Source: QWHO01 sp039809865
GTDB taxonomy: Bacteria > Vulcanimicrobiota > Xenobia > Xenobiales > QWHO01
Length of the DNA stretch: 64,000 nucleotides
Reading direction: 5' to 3'
NCBI GenBank assembly: GCA_039809865.1
Contig: JBDHVW010000040.1
Coordinates: 5,461 to 69,460 of the forward strand
Of the stretch, positions 57,477 to 64,000 are shown piece after piece. The notes below the pieces were generated by a model. That model saw only the letters and a list, made by a program, of their open reading frames with translations, did not search any database and was not told where the DNA came from. A program made the position numbers and the translations under genes. Positions within the stretch are counted from its first letter, which is position 1, and each line of letters opens with the position of its first letter.

Positions 57477-60400
57477 TCAATAGGCCTTTCCGTAGTCGGT
57501 GCTGGCGATCGGTTCGAACTCCATCGGCTCGTGGCCCTCCAAAGTAAGCGTCAGGCGAAGCGAGAGATCCGGCAGCACGCGGAAGGTGAGCTCGACCTCC
57601 TCCAACTCGAAGGGGTCCATTTCGTCCGGAACCTCGATGTCGAACTGGCGGATCGTCTCGATATCCGGATTGGGTCGGCCCTCGACGTCGAGCAGGCGCT
57701 CTTCCAGGCCGGTATTCTCCAGCACCGGCAGGACGTTCATGCCGGGTTGCAGGACCACGCCGGGCAGCGTGACGGTGAGCCCCTCGGGCGGGATGGCCAC
57801 CCCCGCGCCCACCAGCTCGTGAAAATAGGCGTGCCCGGCGTCCACGACCTTGATGCCCAGCCGGCTGGTCGTGGCGGTCAGGCTCTGCTGCTGGCGCGCC
57901 AGGCGCACGCGCACGCTGGGGCGCAGGGCGCCGGCCGCGATCTGCACTCCGCTGCCCACCTTGCCGGGCAGATGCGTGGTGCAGGCGCCTTTGACGACAC
58001 ACTCCTTGGCTTCCTCGGGCGTCACGTAGCGGCAGGCGGGATAGGCCGCCCGCAAGACCTCGTCCACGGCCGGTAGTTTGGAGGCCTTGCCCACCCGCAG
58101 CAGCACGTCTGGCTGGGCGAGCTGGTGATTGGCCAGGAGGCGAGCGATGACCTCGACCGTCTCCTGCAGGCGCGGCCGCACGCGCTCCTGAACCTCCTCC
58201 AGCAGCGGAGCCCCGGCCTGCTTGAACAGGAAGCTCCCCGGCACCATCCGCTCCTGGCCGTCGAAGCGGAAGGTCAGGTTCTGGAACGTGGCCCGCACCT
58301 CGTCCTCGGGGGCCCGGCTGGCCAGGGCCACTTTGAGGCGCTCGGCCCAGAGGCGCAGGGTGTTGCGATTGGTGCGGGCAGCCAGGCTGGCGTCCTCGCC
58401 GGGGAGCTCGACCTTGCCCGCGTTCTCGGAGAGGCGCACGGCGCGCAGCAATCGCTCCACCAGCAGCTCGCGCACCACCGCGGTGACGTCCTCACCGCCC
58501 ATCCAGCGCTGTCCGCTGGCCCCGAGCACGGTGGGGGTCACCACGTAGCCGTAGGCGTGCTCGCCCGCCACGCTCTCGCCCACGATGCCCTGCAGCAGCT
58601 CCTGGCGCGTGAAGACGCGCTCGCGCGGAGTGCCGTCCACGCGGTAGCTGAGCATCACCTTCTCGTTGACCTGCGCGTTGTGGGCCAGGCTGCGGAAGTC
58701 GGGCTCGGCGCCGGCGGCGCGCACGCAGCTGTCCACGAACTGGCCCAGCACGAAGCTGTTGCTGGCGGCCAGCTCCTCGTCCTCGCCGGGCAGAGCCACG
58801 GGAAATCCCGTCTCGCGCCGCAGGATGCCCTGGCAGTGCTCCAGCAGTCGCTTCATCAAACGCACCGGCATGGGCTCGGCCACCTGGCCCCCGGGACGCA
58901 GCTTGCGCTGGGAGTCGATGCGGAGCAGCGTGATGTCCAGCGTGCCCCCGCCGTAATCGTAGACCAGCAGATGATAGGTGAGCTCGTCGGTGCTCGCGGC
59001 CTCGTGCAGCGGGGCGTGGCTGCGCCAGTCGTTGAGGTAGTGCAGCGCGGCTCCCACCGGCTCGTGCAGCGTGGACGGCTCCTCGCTGGCGTCAAAGGCC
59101 GGCCCGAAGCGTTTGCGCTGCTCCTCGAGCGCATCGAAGGCGGCCGTCTTGAGCTCCTCGATCTGGTGCATCGAGAAGCGTGAAGGGTGGGTGATCAGGC
59201 AGCGGCGCAGCACCAGATCGGCCCGCCCCTGCGAGGCCAGGTGCTCCATCGCCTTCTCCACCACGTGGGCGTAGAGATCGCGCATCGCTTGAGCGGGAGT
59301 GAGAGCCACCGTCTCGGCGGGCTCGTCCACGGGCACGACCTCGAAGCGAAAATCGCGATCGCCCAGGCGGCGCTTGGCGCCCGAGACCACGGCGCGGGCC
59401 GCCGCCGCGTGGCCGGCCTGCTCCCAGGCCCAGGTCCCGGTGCGATAGCGGCGGGCGGCCACCATCTCGAGATAGCACAGCACCGAGGGCATCGTCTGCG
59501 CCGAGCTTGGCTCGAACTGCGTGCCCAGCGGCGCATCGCTCAACAGCGAGCCCTCGGAGTCGAGCGCCAGCAGGTCGACCTTGCGGTTGTCGTCCACCAG
59601 GGCGGCGCAGGTATTGGTGGTGCCCAGATCGACCACCAGCCAGCCCGGATACTCCGACGCCTCCCGGCGCCGCACGCGCACGTAGTAATCGCGCGCCAGG
59701 GGATCGTTGGAGATGAAACCGAGCCGCGCCGTGCCGTCCTCCACCGCGCCGATCGTGAACATGAGCTCCAGGGATTCTCCGGTGGCGATCCGCCAGGGCA
59801 GCGGAGGCGCGTCGGGACAGGTGAACCAGGGAGCGTCGATCTCGAGCTGGTGGATGACCAGATCCAGGCGGCCGCGCGCGCCGGGCGGGCCATTGGAAAC
59901 GACCACGCGCACGGGTCGGTGGTCGCTGACGCGCAACAGCAGGTCGAAATCCAGCCGGCGACTTTCGGGAAACGGCGCCACCGTCAGCTCCGGTCCGAGC
60001 ACGAAGCCCACCTCGAGCGGCACGTCCAGCGGCAGTCCCTCGCCCCGCGTGCGGGTTCCCCGGTCGGTGCAGCGCAAACGCAGGGAGGCGCGCCGCTTGA
60101 GCCCTTCGGTCGAGGCGGAGGCCGAGTCGCGCAGGTCCTGGGCGGTATCCGGCCGCACCCTCAGCCGCAGGGGAATGCGCGCCAGTTGGCGAGCGTCCAT
60201 CTCCAGGGGATACTCGACCGTCTCGGCCAGCTCCAGGTCGGCCCATGTGCCGGTGAACTCGGGCGGCGATTCGAGCCACAGGTGGCCGGTGCGCAGCAAC
60301 AGCACGCCGTCGATCACGGGCTGGCTCTCCGGCAGCAACAGCACCTCCTGCGTGGCCAGGTCGAGGCTGAACTCGGGCGGGGGCGAGAACTCCAGCGTGC

Positions 60401-60824
60401 CGGTCGCGATCAGGGGCGCCACGCCGGGCGAGCCGGGCACCTCCACCTGGATGCGCGCCTCCTGAACGGAGTCTTCCTTACCGGGAACTTTCAGACGCGA
60501 GATGCCCACGTGCACGGCCTGACCTGGCGCGAGCGGCTGGGGCACGAGCGCGGCCGTGTCGAGGCCGAGCCAGGCGGACTCGGAGCGCACGTCGTCTTGA
60601 CCCACGGTGACCGTGCCGGCGTCCCCGACGTGCCGCACCAGCACGCGCATGGCGGGGCGGCGCTCGCGGTTGAGAACGGGCGGGTCGAGCGGAAACCACT
60701 CCTCGCCCTGCTTGTATTCGAAGCCCACCTCGAGCTCGACGAGCCGCCCGCCGCACCAGGCGCAGAACGAGTCGGTGGGCAGGAGGGTCCAGCCCAGACA
60801 GGACGGGTCCTGGCAGGTCAGCAC
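57477..60824 (-). CDS. Hsp70-like ATPase fused to a zinc ribbon and beta-sandwich region
   Basis: This 1115-residue protein is read from GTG 60824, which overlaps the membrane-protein stop by a few bases. Residues 1-30 form a zinc ribbon (LTCQDPSCLGWTLLPTDSFCAWCGGRL). Residues about 35-380 are a string of beta-sandwich-like segments. From about 392 the actin-like ATPase starts with WLVVDLGTTNTCAALVDDN (phosphate 1). YDYGGGTLDITLL near 621 is phosphate 2, and PDVLLRVGKASKLPAVDEVL near 910 the adenosine motif. The last 200 residues are beta-rich, like a substrate-binding part. Normal DnaK has about 640 residues and begins with the ATPase, so the long front is unusual. A GrpE-like gene follows. 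Confidence 0.85.
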   Translation of the reverse strand: MLTCQDPSCLGWTLLPTDSFCAWCGGRLVELEVGFEYKQGEEWFPLDPPVLNRERRPAMRVLVRHVGDAGTVTVGQDDVRSESAWLGLDTAALVPQPLAPGQAVHVGISRLKVPGKEDSVQEARIQVEVPGSPGVAPLIATGTLEFSPPPEFSLDLATQEVLLLPESQPVIDGVLLLRTGHLWLESPPEFTGTWADLELAETVEYPLEMDARQLARIPLRLRVRPDTAQDLRDSASASTEGLKRRASLRLRCTDRGTRTRGEGLPLDVPLEVGFVLGPELTVAPFPESRRLDFDLLLRVSDHRPVRVVVSNGPPGARGRLDLVIHQLEIDAPWFTCPDAPPLPWRIATGESLELMFTIGAVEDGTARLGFISNDPLARDYYVRVRRREASEYPGWLVVDLGTTNTCAALVDDNRKVDLLALDSEGSLLSDAPLGTQFEPSSAQTMPSVLCYLEMVAARRYRTGTWAWEQAGHAAAARAVVSGAKRRLGDRDFRFEVVPVDEPAETVALTPAQAMRDLYAHVVEKAMEHLASQGRADLVLRRCLITHPSRFSMHQIEELKTAAFDALEEQRKRFGPAFDASEEPSTLHEPVGAALHYLNDWRSHAPLHEAASTDELTYHLLVYDYGGGTLDITLLRIDSQRKLRPGGQVAEPMPVRLMKRLLEHCQGILRRETGFPVALPGEDEELAASNSFVLGQFVDSCVRAAGAEPDFRSLAHNAQVNEKVMLSYRVDGTPRERVFTRQELLQGIVGESVAGEHAYGYVVTPTVLGASGQRWMGGEDVTAVVRELLVERLLRAVRLSENAGKVELPGEDASLAARTNRNTLRLWAERLKVALASRAPEDEVRATFQNLTFRFDGQERMVPGSFLFKQAGAPLLEEVQERVRPRLQETVEVIARLLANHQLAQPDVLLRVGKASKLPAVDEVLRAAYPACRYVTPEEAKECVVKGACTTHLPGKVGSGVQIAAGALRPSVRVRLARQQQSLTATTSRLGIKVVDAGHAYFHELVGAGVAIPPEGLTVTLPGVVLQPGMNVLPVLENTGLEERLLDVEGRPNPDIETIRQFDIEVPDEMDPFELEEVELTFRVLPDLSLRLTLTLEGHEPMEFEPIASTDYGKAY

Positions 60825-61315
60825 TTGGGTTGCTTCTGCAGGTGGTGGCGGATGGCCACGGCGCTGATGAGGAGAATCGGGATGATGTAGGGCCCAAAGC
60901 TGTCGTAGCCGAGCACCAGCGTGGCTCCCAGGATCAGCAGGCCCTCCGCCTGCGAGATGGGCCGCCGGAACTGCTGCAGCGACAGCGCCAGGCCCGCGAA
61001 GGAGCCGATAGCCGCAGCCACGGGCGCCAGCCAGCCGGGCCAGTCGAGCCCCTGGCAAAGCTGCACGAAGACCGTGCCGATCAGCACGGTGCCGCCGATC
61101 ACCGTCAGCAGGAAGCGGCCCAGCTCGCGCTGGTTGGCCTTGTGACGGCGGACCAGCCCCAGCATGCCCCCCACCATCAAACCGAAGATCCCGGGCATCA
61201 GAAAGCCTACCACCACCTGCTCGGCGGGCACCTGCCCCACCATCAGCCCGGTCGCCCCCAGCACGCCGAAAGTCAGCCAGCCTGCCAGGGCCCAGAGAAA
61301 GACGCGTTTATCCAC
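60818..61315 (-). CDS. small multi-spanning membrane protein
   Basis: This 165-residue protein is read from GTG 61315. Five hydrophobic helices can be seen, e.g. VFLWALAGWLTFGVLGATGLMV, VVVGFLMPGIFGLMVGGMLGLV, LLTVIGGTVLIGTVFVQL and LAPVAAAIGSFAGLALSL. The last ends in YIIPILLISAVAIRHHLQ. There is no known transporter motif. It opens the Hsp70-like operon and overlaps the Hsp70-like gene by 7 bases, so it could be the membrane partner of that chaperone. No family is recognised. Confidence 0.65.
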   Translation of the reverse strand: MDKRVFLWALAGWLTFGVLGATGLMVGQVPAEQVVVGFLMPGIFGLMVGGMLGLVRRHKANQRELGRFLLTVIGGTVLIGTVFVQLCQGLDWPGWLAPVAAAIGSFAGLALSLQQFRRPISQAEGLLILGATLVLGYDSFGPYIIPILLISAVAIRHHLQKQPKC

Positions 61316-61379
61316 AGCGTAAGGCGTATTCTGTCGGAGGAAATGCCGGACCTCTTCGGGGCCGGGAGATCGCTGACGG

Positions 61380-61407
61380 GTTAAGAGTTGAGGGTTAAGA
61401 GTCGAGA
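61380..61407 (+). repeat. heptanucleotide tandem repeat (4 units of GTTRAGR type)
   Basis: Units at 61380 (GTTAAGA), 61387 (GTTGAGG), 61394 (GTTAAGA) and 61401 (GTCGAGA) form a degenerate 7-bp array in the intergenic stretch before the queuosine-transporter gene. Confidence 0.7.
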
Positions 61408-61450
61408 GTCTCGTAGGGAGTCGCAGCGCACGTCAAGACTCGCCGCTACT

Positions 61451-61478
61451 CCCGTCTCCCGTCTCCGGTCTCCCGTCT
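61451..61478 (-). repeat. heptanucleotide tandem repeat (4 units CCCGTCT / CCGGTCT)
   Basis: Units at 61451, 61458, 61465 and 61472 read CCCGTCT, CCCGTCT, CCGGTCT and CCCGTCT. The reverse complement is the same heptamer as the 9445-9493 array. It ends 5 bases before the -10 element of the next gene. Confidence 0.85.
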
Positions 61479-61483
61479 CGTGC

Positions 61484-61489
61484 TATACT
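61484..61489 (+). promoter_or_regulatory. extended -10 element (TGCTATACT) for a near-leaderless message
   Basis: TATACT at 61484-61489 in the context GTGCTATACTGCC lies 9 bases before the GTG start at 61499. This gives the same context as 14147-14152. No ribosome binding site is present. Confidence 0.5.
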
Positions 61490-61498
61490 GCCCGGGTT

Positions 61499-62173
61499 GT
61501 GCGGTCTCGGTATCTCGATCTCATCACGGCCAGCTTCGTAGCGGTGTTGCTTATCAGCAACGTGGCTGCCATCAAGGTTTTCACGCTGGCGGGAAGGCCT
61601 TTCGACGGGGGGATGTTCATCTTCCCGATCAGCTACGTCTTCGGGGACGTGCTGACGGAGGTGTACGGCTACCGGCGGAGCCGGCGGGTGATCTGGACGG
61701 GGTTCTTCTGGCTGGCCATCATGAACCTCGTGCTGGCGGTCACCAACGCCATGCCCCCCGATCCCGACTGGAACCGCCAGATCGGGCAGGATGCGTTCTC
61801 GCGGGTGCTGGGCGTGTCGCCGCGCATCGCGGGAGCCGGGCTGGTGGGCTATTTCTGGGGCGAGTTCGCCAACTCGTTCGTGCTGGCGCGCATGAAGGTG
61901 ATGCAGAAGGGAAAGCATCTCTGGATGCGCACCATCGGCTCCACCGTGGTGGGAGAGCTGGTGGATACGTTCCTGTTCTGCTCGATCGCTTTCTGGGGCA
62001 TCCTGCCCTTCGACAAGATCCTCGACTACACGCTGACGGGCTACCTCTACAAGTGCCTGGTGGAGATCCTGATGACCCCGGTGACCTACCAGGTGGTCGG
62101 CTTCCTCAAACGGGAGGAAGAGCTGGACGTCTACGACCGCGAGACCGACTTCAACCCGTTCTCGTGGCATTGA
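61499..62173 (+). CDS. queuosine precursor transporter (YhhQ/DUF165 family)
   Basis: GTG 61499 is chosen because upstream codons overlap the 7-bp repeats and a -10 element. The 224-residue protein has about six membrane helices. SNVAAIKVFTLAGRPFDGGMFIFPISYVFGDVLTEVYGYRRSRRVIW contains the YVFGDVLTEVYGY signature of COG1738. FWGEFANSFVLARMKV and ILPFDKILDYTLTGYLYKCLVEILMTPVTYQVVGFLKR are the other conserved parts. The family imports 7-cyano-7-deazaguanine or a related precursor for tRNA modification. Confidence 0.92.
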   Translation: MRSRYLDLITASFVAVLLISNVAAIKVFTLAGRPFDGGMFIFPISYVFGDVLTEVYGYRRSRRVIWTGFFWLAIMNLVLAVTNAMPPDPDWNRQIGQDAFSRVLGVSPRIAGAGLVGYFWGEFANSFVLARMKVMQKGKHLWMRTIGSTVVGELVDTFLFCSIAFWGILPFDKILDYTLTGYLYKCLVEILMTPVTYQVVGFLKREEELDVYDRETDFNPFSWH

Positions 62174-62209
62174 CCGGCCCCGCCCGTTCGTGGTAAACCT
62201 TCGCGCGGA

Positions 62210-63391
62210 ATGAATCCGCACCGCGTCATCAAGCTCTTCTACGGCTTCCAGTTCTTCTTCAGCCTGCTGCTGTGGACGCCGGTCTTCATTGCCTACCAAC
62301 AGCGGATGGGCCTGAGCGACGAGCAGATCTACGGCATCCAGAGCATCTACTACATCGCTTTCTGCTTGATGGAGCTGCCCACCGGCTACCTGGCCGACCG
62401 GTGGAGCCAGCGCAAATGCTTGCTCAGCGGCTCGCTGCTGCTGGTCTTCTCGAATCTGCTGGTGGTCTTTCAGCCCAACTACGCTGGTTTTCTCTGGCAC
62501 TGGCTGTCCATCGCCCTGTCACGCTCGCTGATCAGCGGCGCCGCCAGCGCCTATCTCTACAACTACCTGCAAGAATCGGGTGCCGAGGACTACTACAAAC
62601 AGACCGAAGGCCTGGCCCGGTCGTATTCGCTGATCGGCAAGGTCGTGGGCTGGGCCGCCATCGGTTTCTTGATGGAGCTGGAGCTCACTCTCCCCTACTG
62701 GTTGACCGCGCTGAGCGCCCTGATCGCCTTCTTCATCGCCCTCAAGCTGCCCGAGTTTTCGTTGAAGGTTGCCCCTCGCGACCGCGTGAGCCCCTTGAAA
62801 GTGGTGAGCCTGCTGCTCCAGAGCCCCTACCTGATGCTGGTGATCACCCAGGGGATCGGGATCTTCGTCCTTTCGCGCGTGGTCCAGGTGAATCTCTTCA
62901 ACCCCATCCTGGAGGCCAAGGGGATCAAGCTCGCCTGGTTTGGCGCCATCATGTCCGTCAACACCATCTTCGAGGCGCTGGGATCGGCTTATCCCAACTG
63001 GCTCCGGCGGTTGATGAGCGACCTCAATGCCGTCTTCGTGCTGACGCTGGTCATGGCCGTCAGTTGCTCGCTGATCGCTCAATCGGGTCCGGCCGGCGCC
63101 ATCGCCTGGCTGAGTGTTTTCAGCCTGGCCGTGGGATTCAGCTATCCCATCCAGCGCCAGGTCCTCAACGACGCCATCCCGGACTCGCGCTACCGGGCCA
63201 GCTTCCTCTCCGTCGAATCGCTGCTCGACCGGGCCGTTTGCGCCTGGGTCGCCAGCGCCATGGCCTGGTACGTAAAAAACGGCCGGGTGGGAGAATTCCT
63301 CGACCTGGCCGATAAACTGACGCTGGGAGGGGTCGTTCTGCTGATCCTTCTCTTTGCGTTGGCGCGAAAGAGCCTCAAACCTCGACTTTGA
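62210..63391 (+). CDS. MFS transporter
   Basis: This 393-residue protein has 12 predicted membrane helices. IKLFYGFQFFFSLLLWTPVFIAYQQRMGLSDEQIYGIQSIYYIAFCLMELPTGYLADRWSQRKCLLSGSLLL carries the GxLADRxxxRK loop 2-3 motif of the major facilitator superfamily. SRSLISGAASAYLYNYLQ is the helix 4-5 motif found in MFS-type exporters. The substrate is unknown. It starts 36 bases after the queuosine-transporter gene on the same strand, so the two may share a transcript. Its 3' end overlaps the convergent gene by 17 bases. Confidence 0.88.
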   Translation: MNPHRVIKLFYGFQFFFSLLLWTPVFIAYQQRMGLSDEQIYGIQSIYYIAFCLMELPTGYLADRWSQRKCLLSGSLLLVFSNLLVVFQPNYAGFLWHWLSIALSRSLISGAASAYLYNYLQESGAEDYYKQTEGLARSYSLIGKVVGWAAIGFLMELELTLPYWLTALSALIAFFIALKLPEFSLKVAPRDRVSPLKVVSLLLQSPYLMLVITQGIGIFVLSRVVQVNLFNPILEAKGIKLAWFGAIMSVNTIFEALGSAYPNWLRRLMSDLNAVFVLTLVMAVSCSLIAQSGPAGAIAWLSVFSLAVGFSYPIQRQVLNDAIPDSRYRASFLSVESLLDRAVCAWVASAMAWYVKNGRVGEFLDLADKLTLGGVVLLILLFALARKSLKPRL

Positions 63392-63848
63392 CCGTTTTGG
63401 CGGTGCGGTTGTGTTTGATGGTGCGTTCGATGCGATTCAAGATGTCGTCGTGGTCCGGCCAGAAAAAGCGCTGCAGGCGGATCTGGTGCTTGCCATCCGA
63501 GATCAGGCTGGAGGCCAACATCGTGGTGGACTGCGTGCGGCCGACCACCATCGCGGCCCATCCCACGGTTACGGACTTGGCGCCGGAGACCAGCGTGACC
63601 CCCAGGGAGCCGACCTCGAGCCGACGGTTGAGCTGGCTCACCAGCAGATAGAGGTAGGAGATCACGGTCACCCCGACCAGCGCAAAGGGAAAGAAAACGC
63701 AGGTAAAGCGCATAATAGGCTCGTTCATCTCGGGCGGAACGAGCCGGTTACCATCGAGTCCAAGTTTTATGAGAAAGCCGGCCATCAGCACGAACACGAA
63801 ACCTAGTGCCACGAGCTTTTTAGCCGAGTTCTGATACGTGTAGGTCAA
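63375..63848 (-). CDS. small membrane protein with a PH-like C-terminal part
   Basis: TTG 63848 is chosen because GGGAGG is 6 bases upstream. The 157-residue protein has two membrane helices (LVALGFVFVLMAGFLIKLGL and FTCVFFPFALVGVTVISYLYLLV). A C-terminal cytoplasmic beta-type domain follows (VGSLGVTLVSGAKSVTVGWAAMVVG...DGKHQIRLQRFFWPDHDDIL), which resembles bacterial PH-like domains fused to membrane hairpins. Function unknown. It is convergent with the MFS gene. Confidence 0.6.
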   Translation of the reverse strand: MTYTYQNSAKKLVALGFVFVLMAGFLIKLGLDGNRLVPPEMNEPIMRFTCVFFPFALVGVTVISYLYLLVSQLNRRLEVGSLGVTLVSGAKSVTVGWAAMVVGRTQSTTMLASSLISDGKHQIRLQRFFWPDHDDILNRIERTIKHNRTAKTVKVEV

Positions 63849-64000
63849 ATCGGACCTCCCCGCTAGAATAAATTTATCACCGTCAAGGGGGTTTCCTCCA
63901 CGAAAAAGCGAAAATTAGGCAGGTCAGGCCGGGCCGGGGCTGGTGTTTCACTGTACTCGTTCGTCCAATAACCATCGCCGAACCGGGCCGCACTTGACGC
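63849..64000. other. upstream region of the last gene; no feature recognised
   Basis: These 152 bases contain an AT-rich patch (ATAAATTTAT near 63867-63876) close to the ribosome site of the minus-strand gene, which may be part of its promoter. No coding frame, hairpin or repeat stands out in the rest. Confidence 0.4.

Noticed and set aside
1..64000. CRISPR arrays, tRNA or rRNA genes
   Set aside because: I saw no series of 25-40-base repeats with unique spacers; the only tandem arrays have 7-bp units. No cloverleaf or rRNA-like stretch was found in the intergenic regions.

Overview
The window is one contiguous piece of a GC-rich bacterial chromosome. It has lipoproteins, an L,D-transpeptidase and many secreted proteins, which suggests a diderm-like or unusual envelope. 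No rRNA, tRNA or marker gene fixes the phylum. Many genes have no family I can name and several carry 7-bp tandem repeats, so a poorly sampled lineage is likely. I assign no taxon. Genes are tightly packed, with repeated ATGA/GTGA start-stop overlaps and many convergent 3' overlaps.

Region 1 (1-8.5 kb) holds a partial L,D-transpeptidase and an IS66-type element with 14-bp inverted ends sitting among broken genes. Next comes a large secreted or lipoprotein gene whose lipoprotein-like leader is separated from the body by a 12-base G run. An 858-residue protein made of tandem excisionase-like helix-turn-helix units follows. Region 2 (8.5-18.7 kb) holds a promoter-hairpins-terminator block that looks like an undescribed structured RNA or attenuated leader, small secreted, zinc-ribbon, DUF1152 and DUF1697 proteins, a TIG-domain lipoprotein, and a coupled operon of spermidine-synthase-like protein, NDH-2 and an orphan ABC binding protein.

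Region 3 (18.9-48.5 kb) is a defence island. Its core is a type 6 BREX set: brxE, brxA, brxB, brxC, pglZ, brxD and brxHI, all on the minus strand and mostly overlapping by 4 bases. Two genes for an AddA/AddB-like helicase-nuclease pair lie directly upstream in the same run, and a NERD-nuclease/helicase follows directly, giving one apparent operon of about 19.4 kb. The pglX methylase is detached by about 4 kb, beyond an HNH nuclease, an EVE-domain protein, a zinc-finger pair and a small unknown gene. Its target-recognition segment has clearly lower GC than its flanks. A TOPRIM-like + AAA ATPase pair and a truncated Mrr nuclease close the island.

Region 4 (48.6-64 kb) holds a metallophosphoesterase, an unknown gene and dnaE2 on the same strand as the defence operon, then a YqjD/YqjE/DUF3618-like membrane stress operon. 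An unusual chaperone operon follows: membrane protein, zinc-ribbon/Hsp70 fusion, GrpE-like protein and a thioredoxin-fold protein. A queuosine-precursor transporter, an MFS transporter and a small membrane protein end the window.

The likely division of labour in the island is as follows. PglX marks self DNA; BrxC, PglZ, BrxD, BrxE, BrxA and BrxB make up the BREX exclusion machinery; and the helicases and nucleases (AddAB-like, BrxHI, NERD, HNH, Mrr) could process foreign or damaged DNA. That the AddAB-like pair works with BREX is an inference from gene order only.
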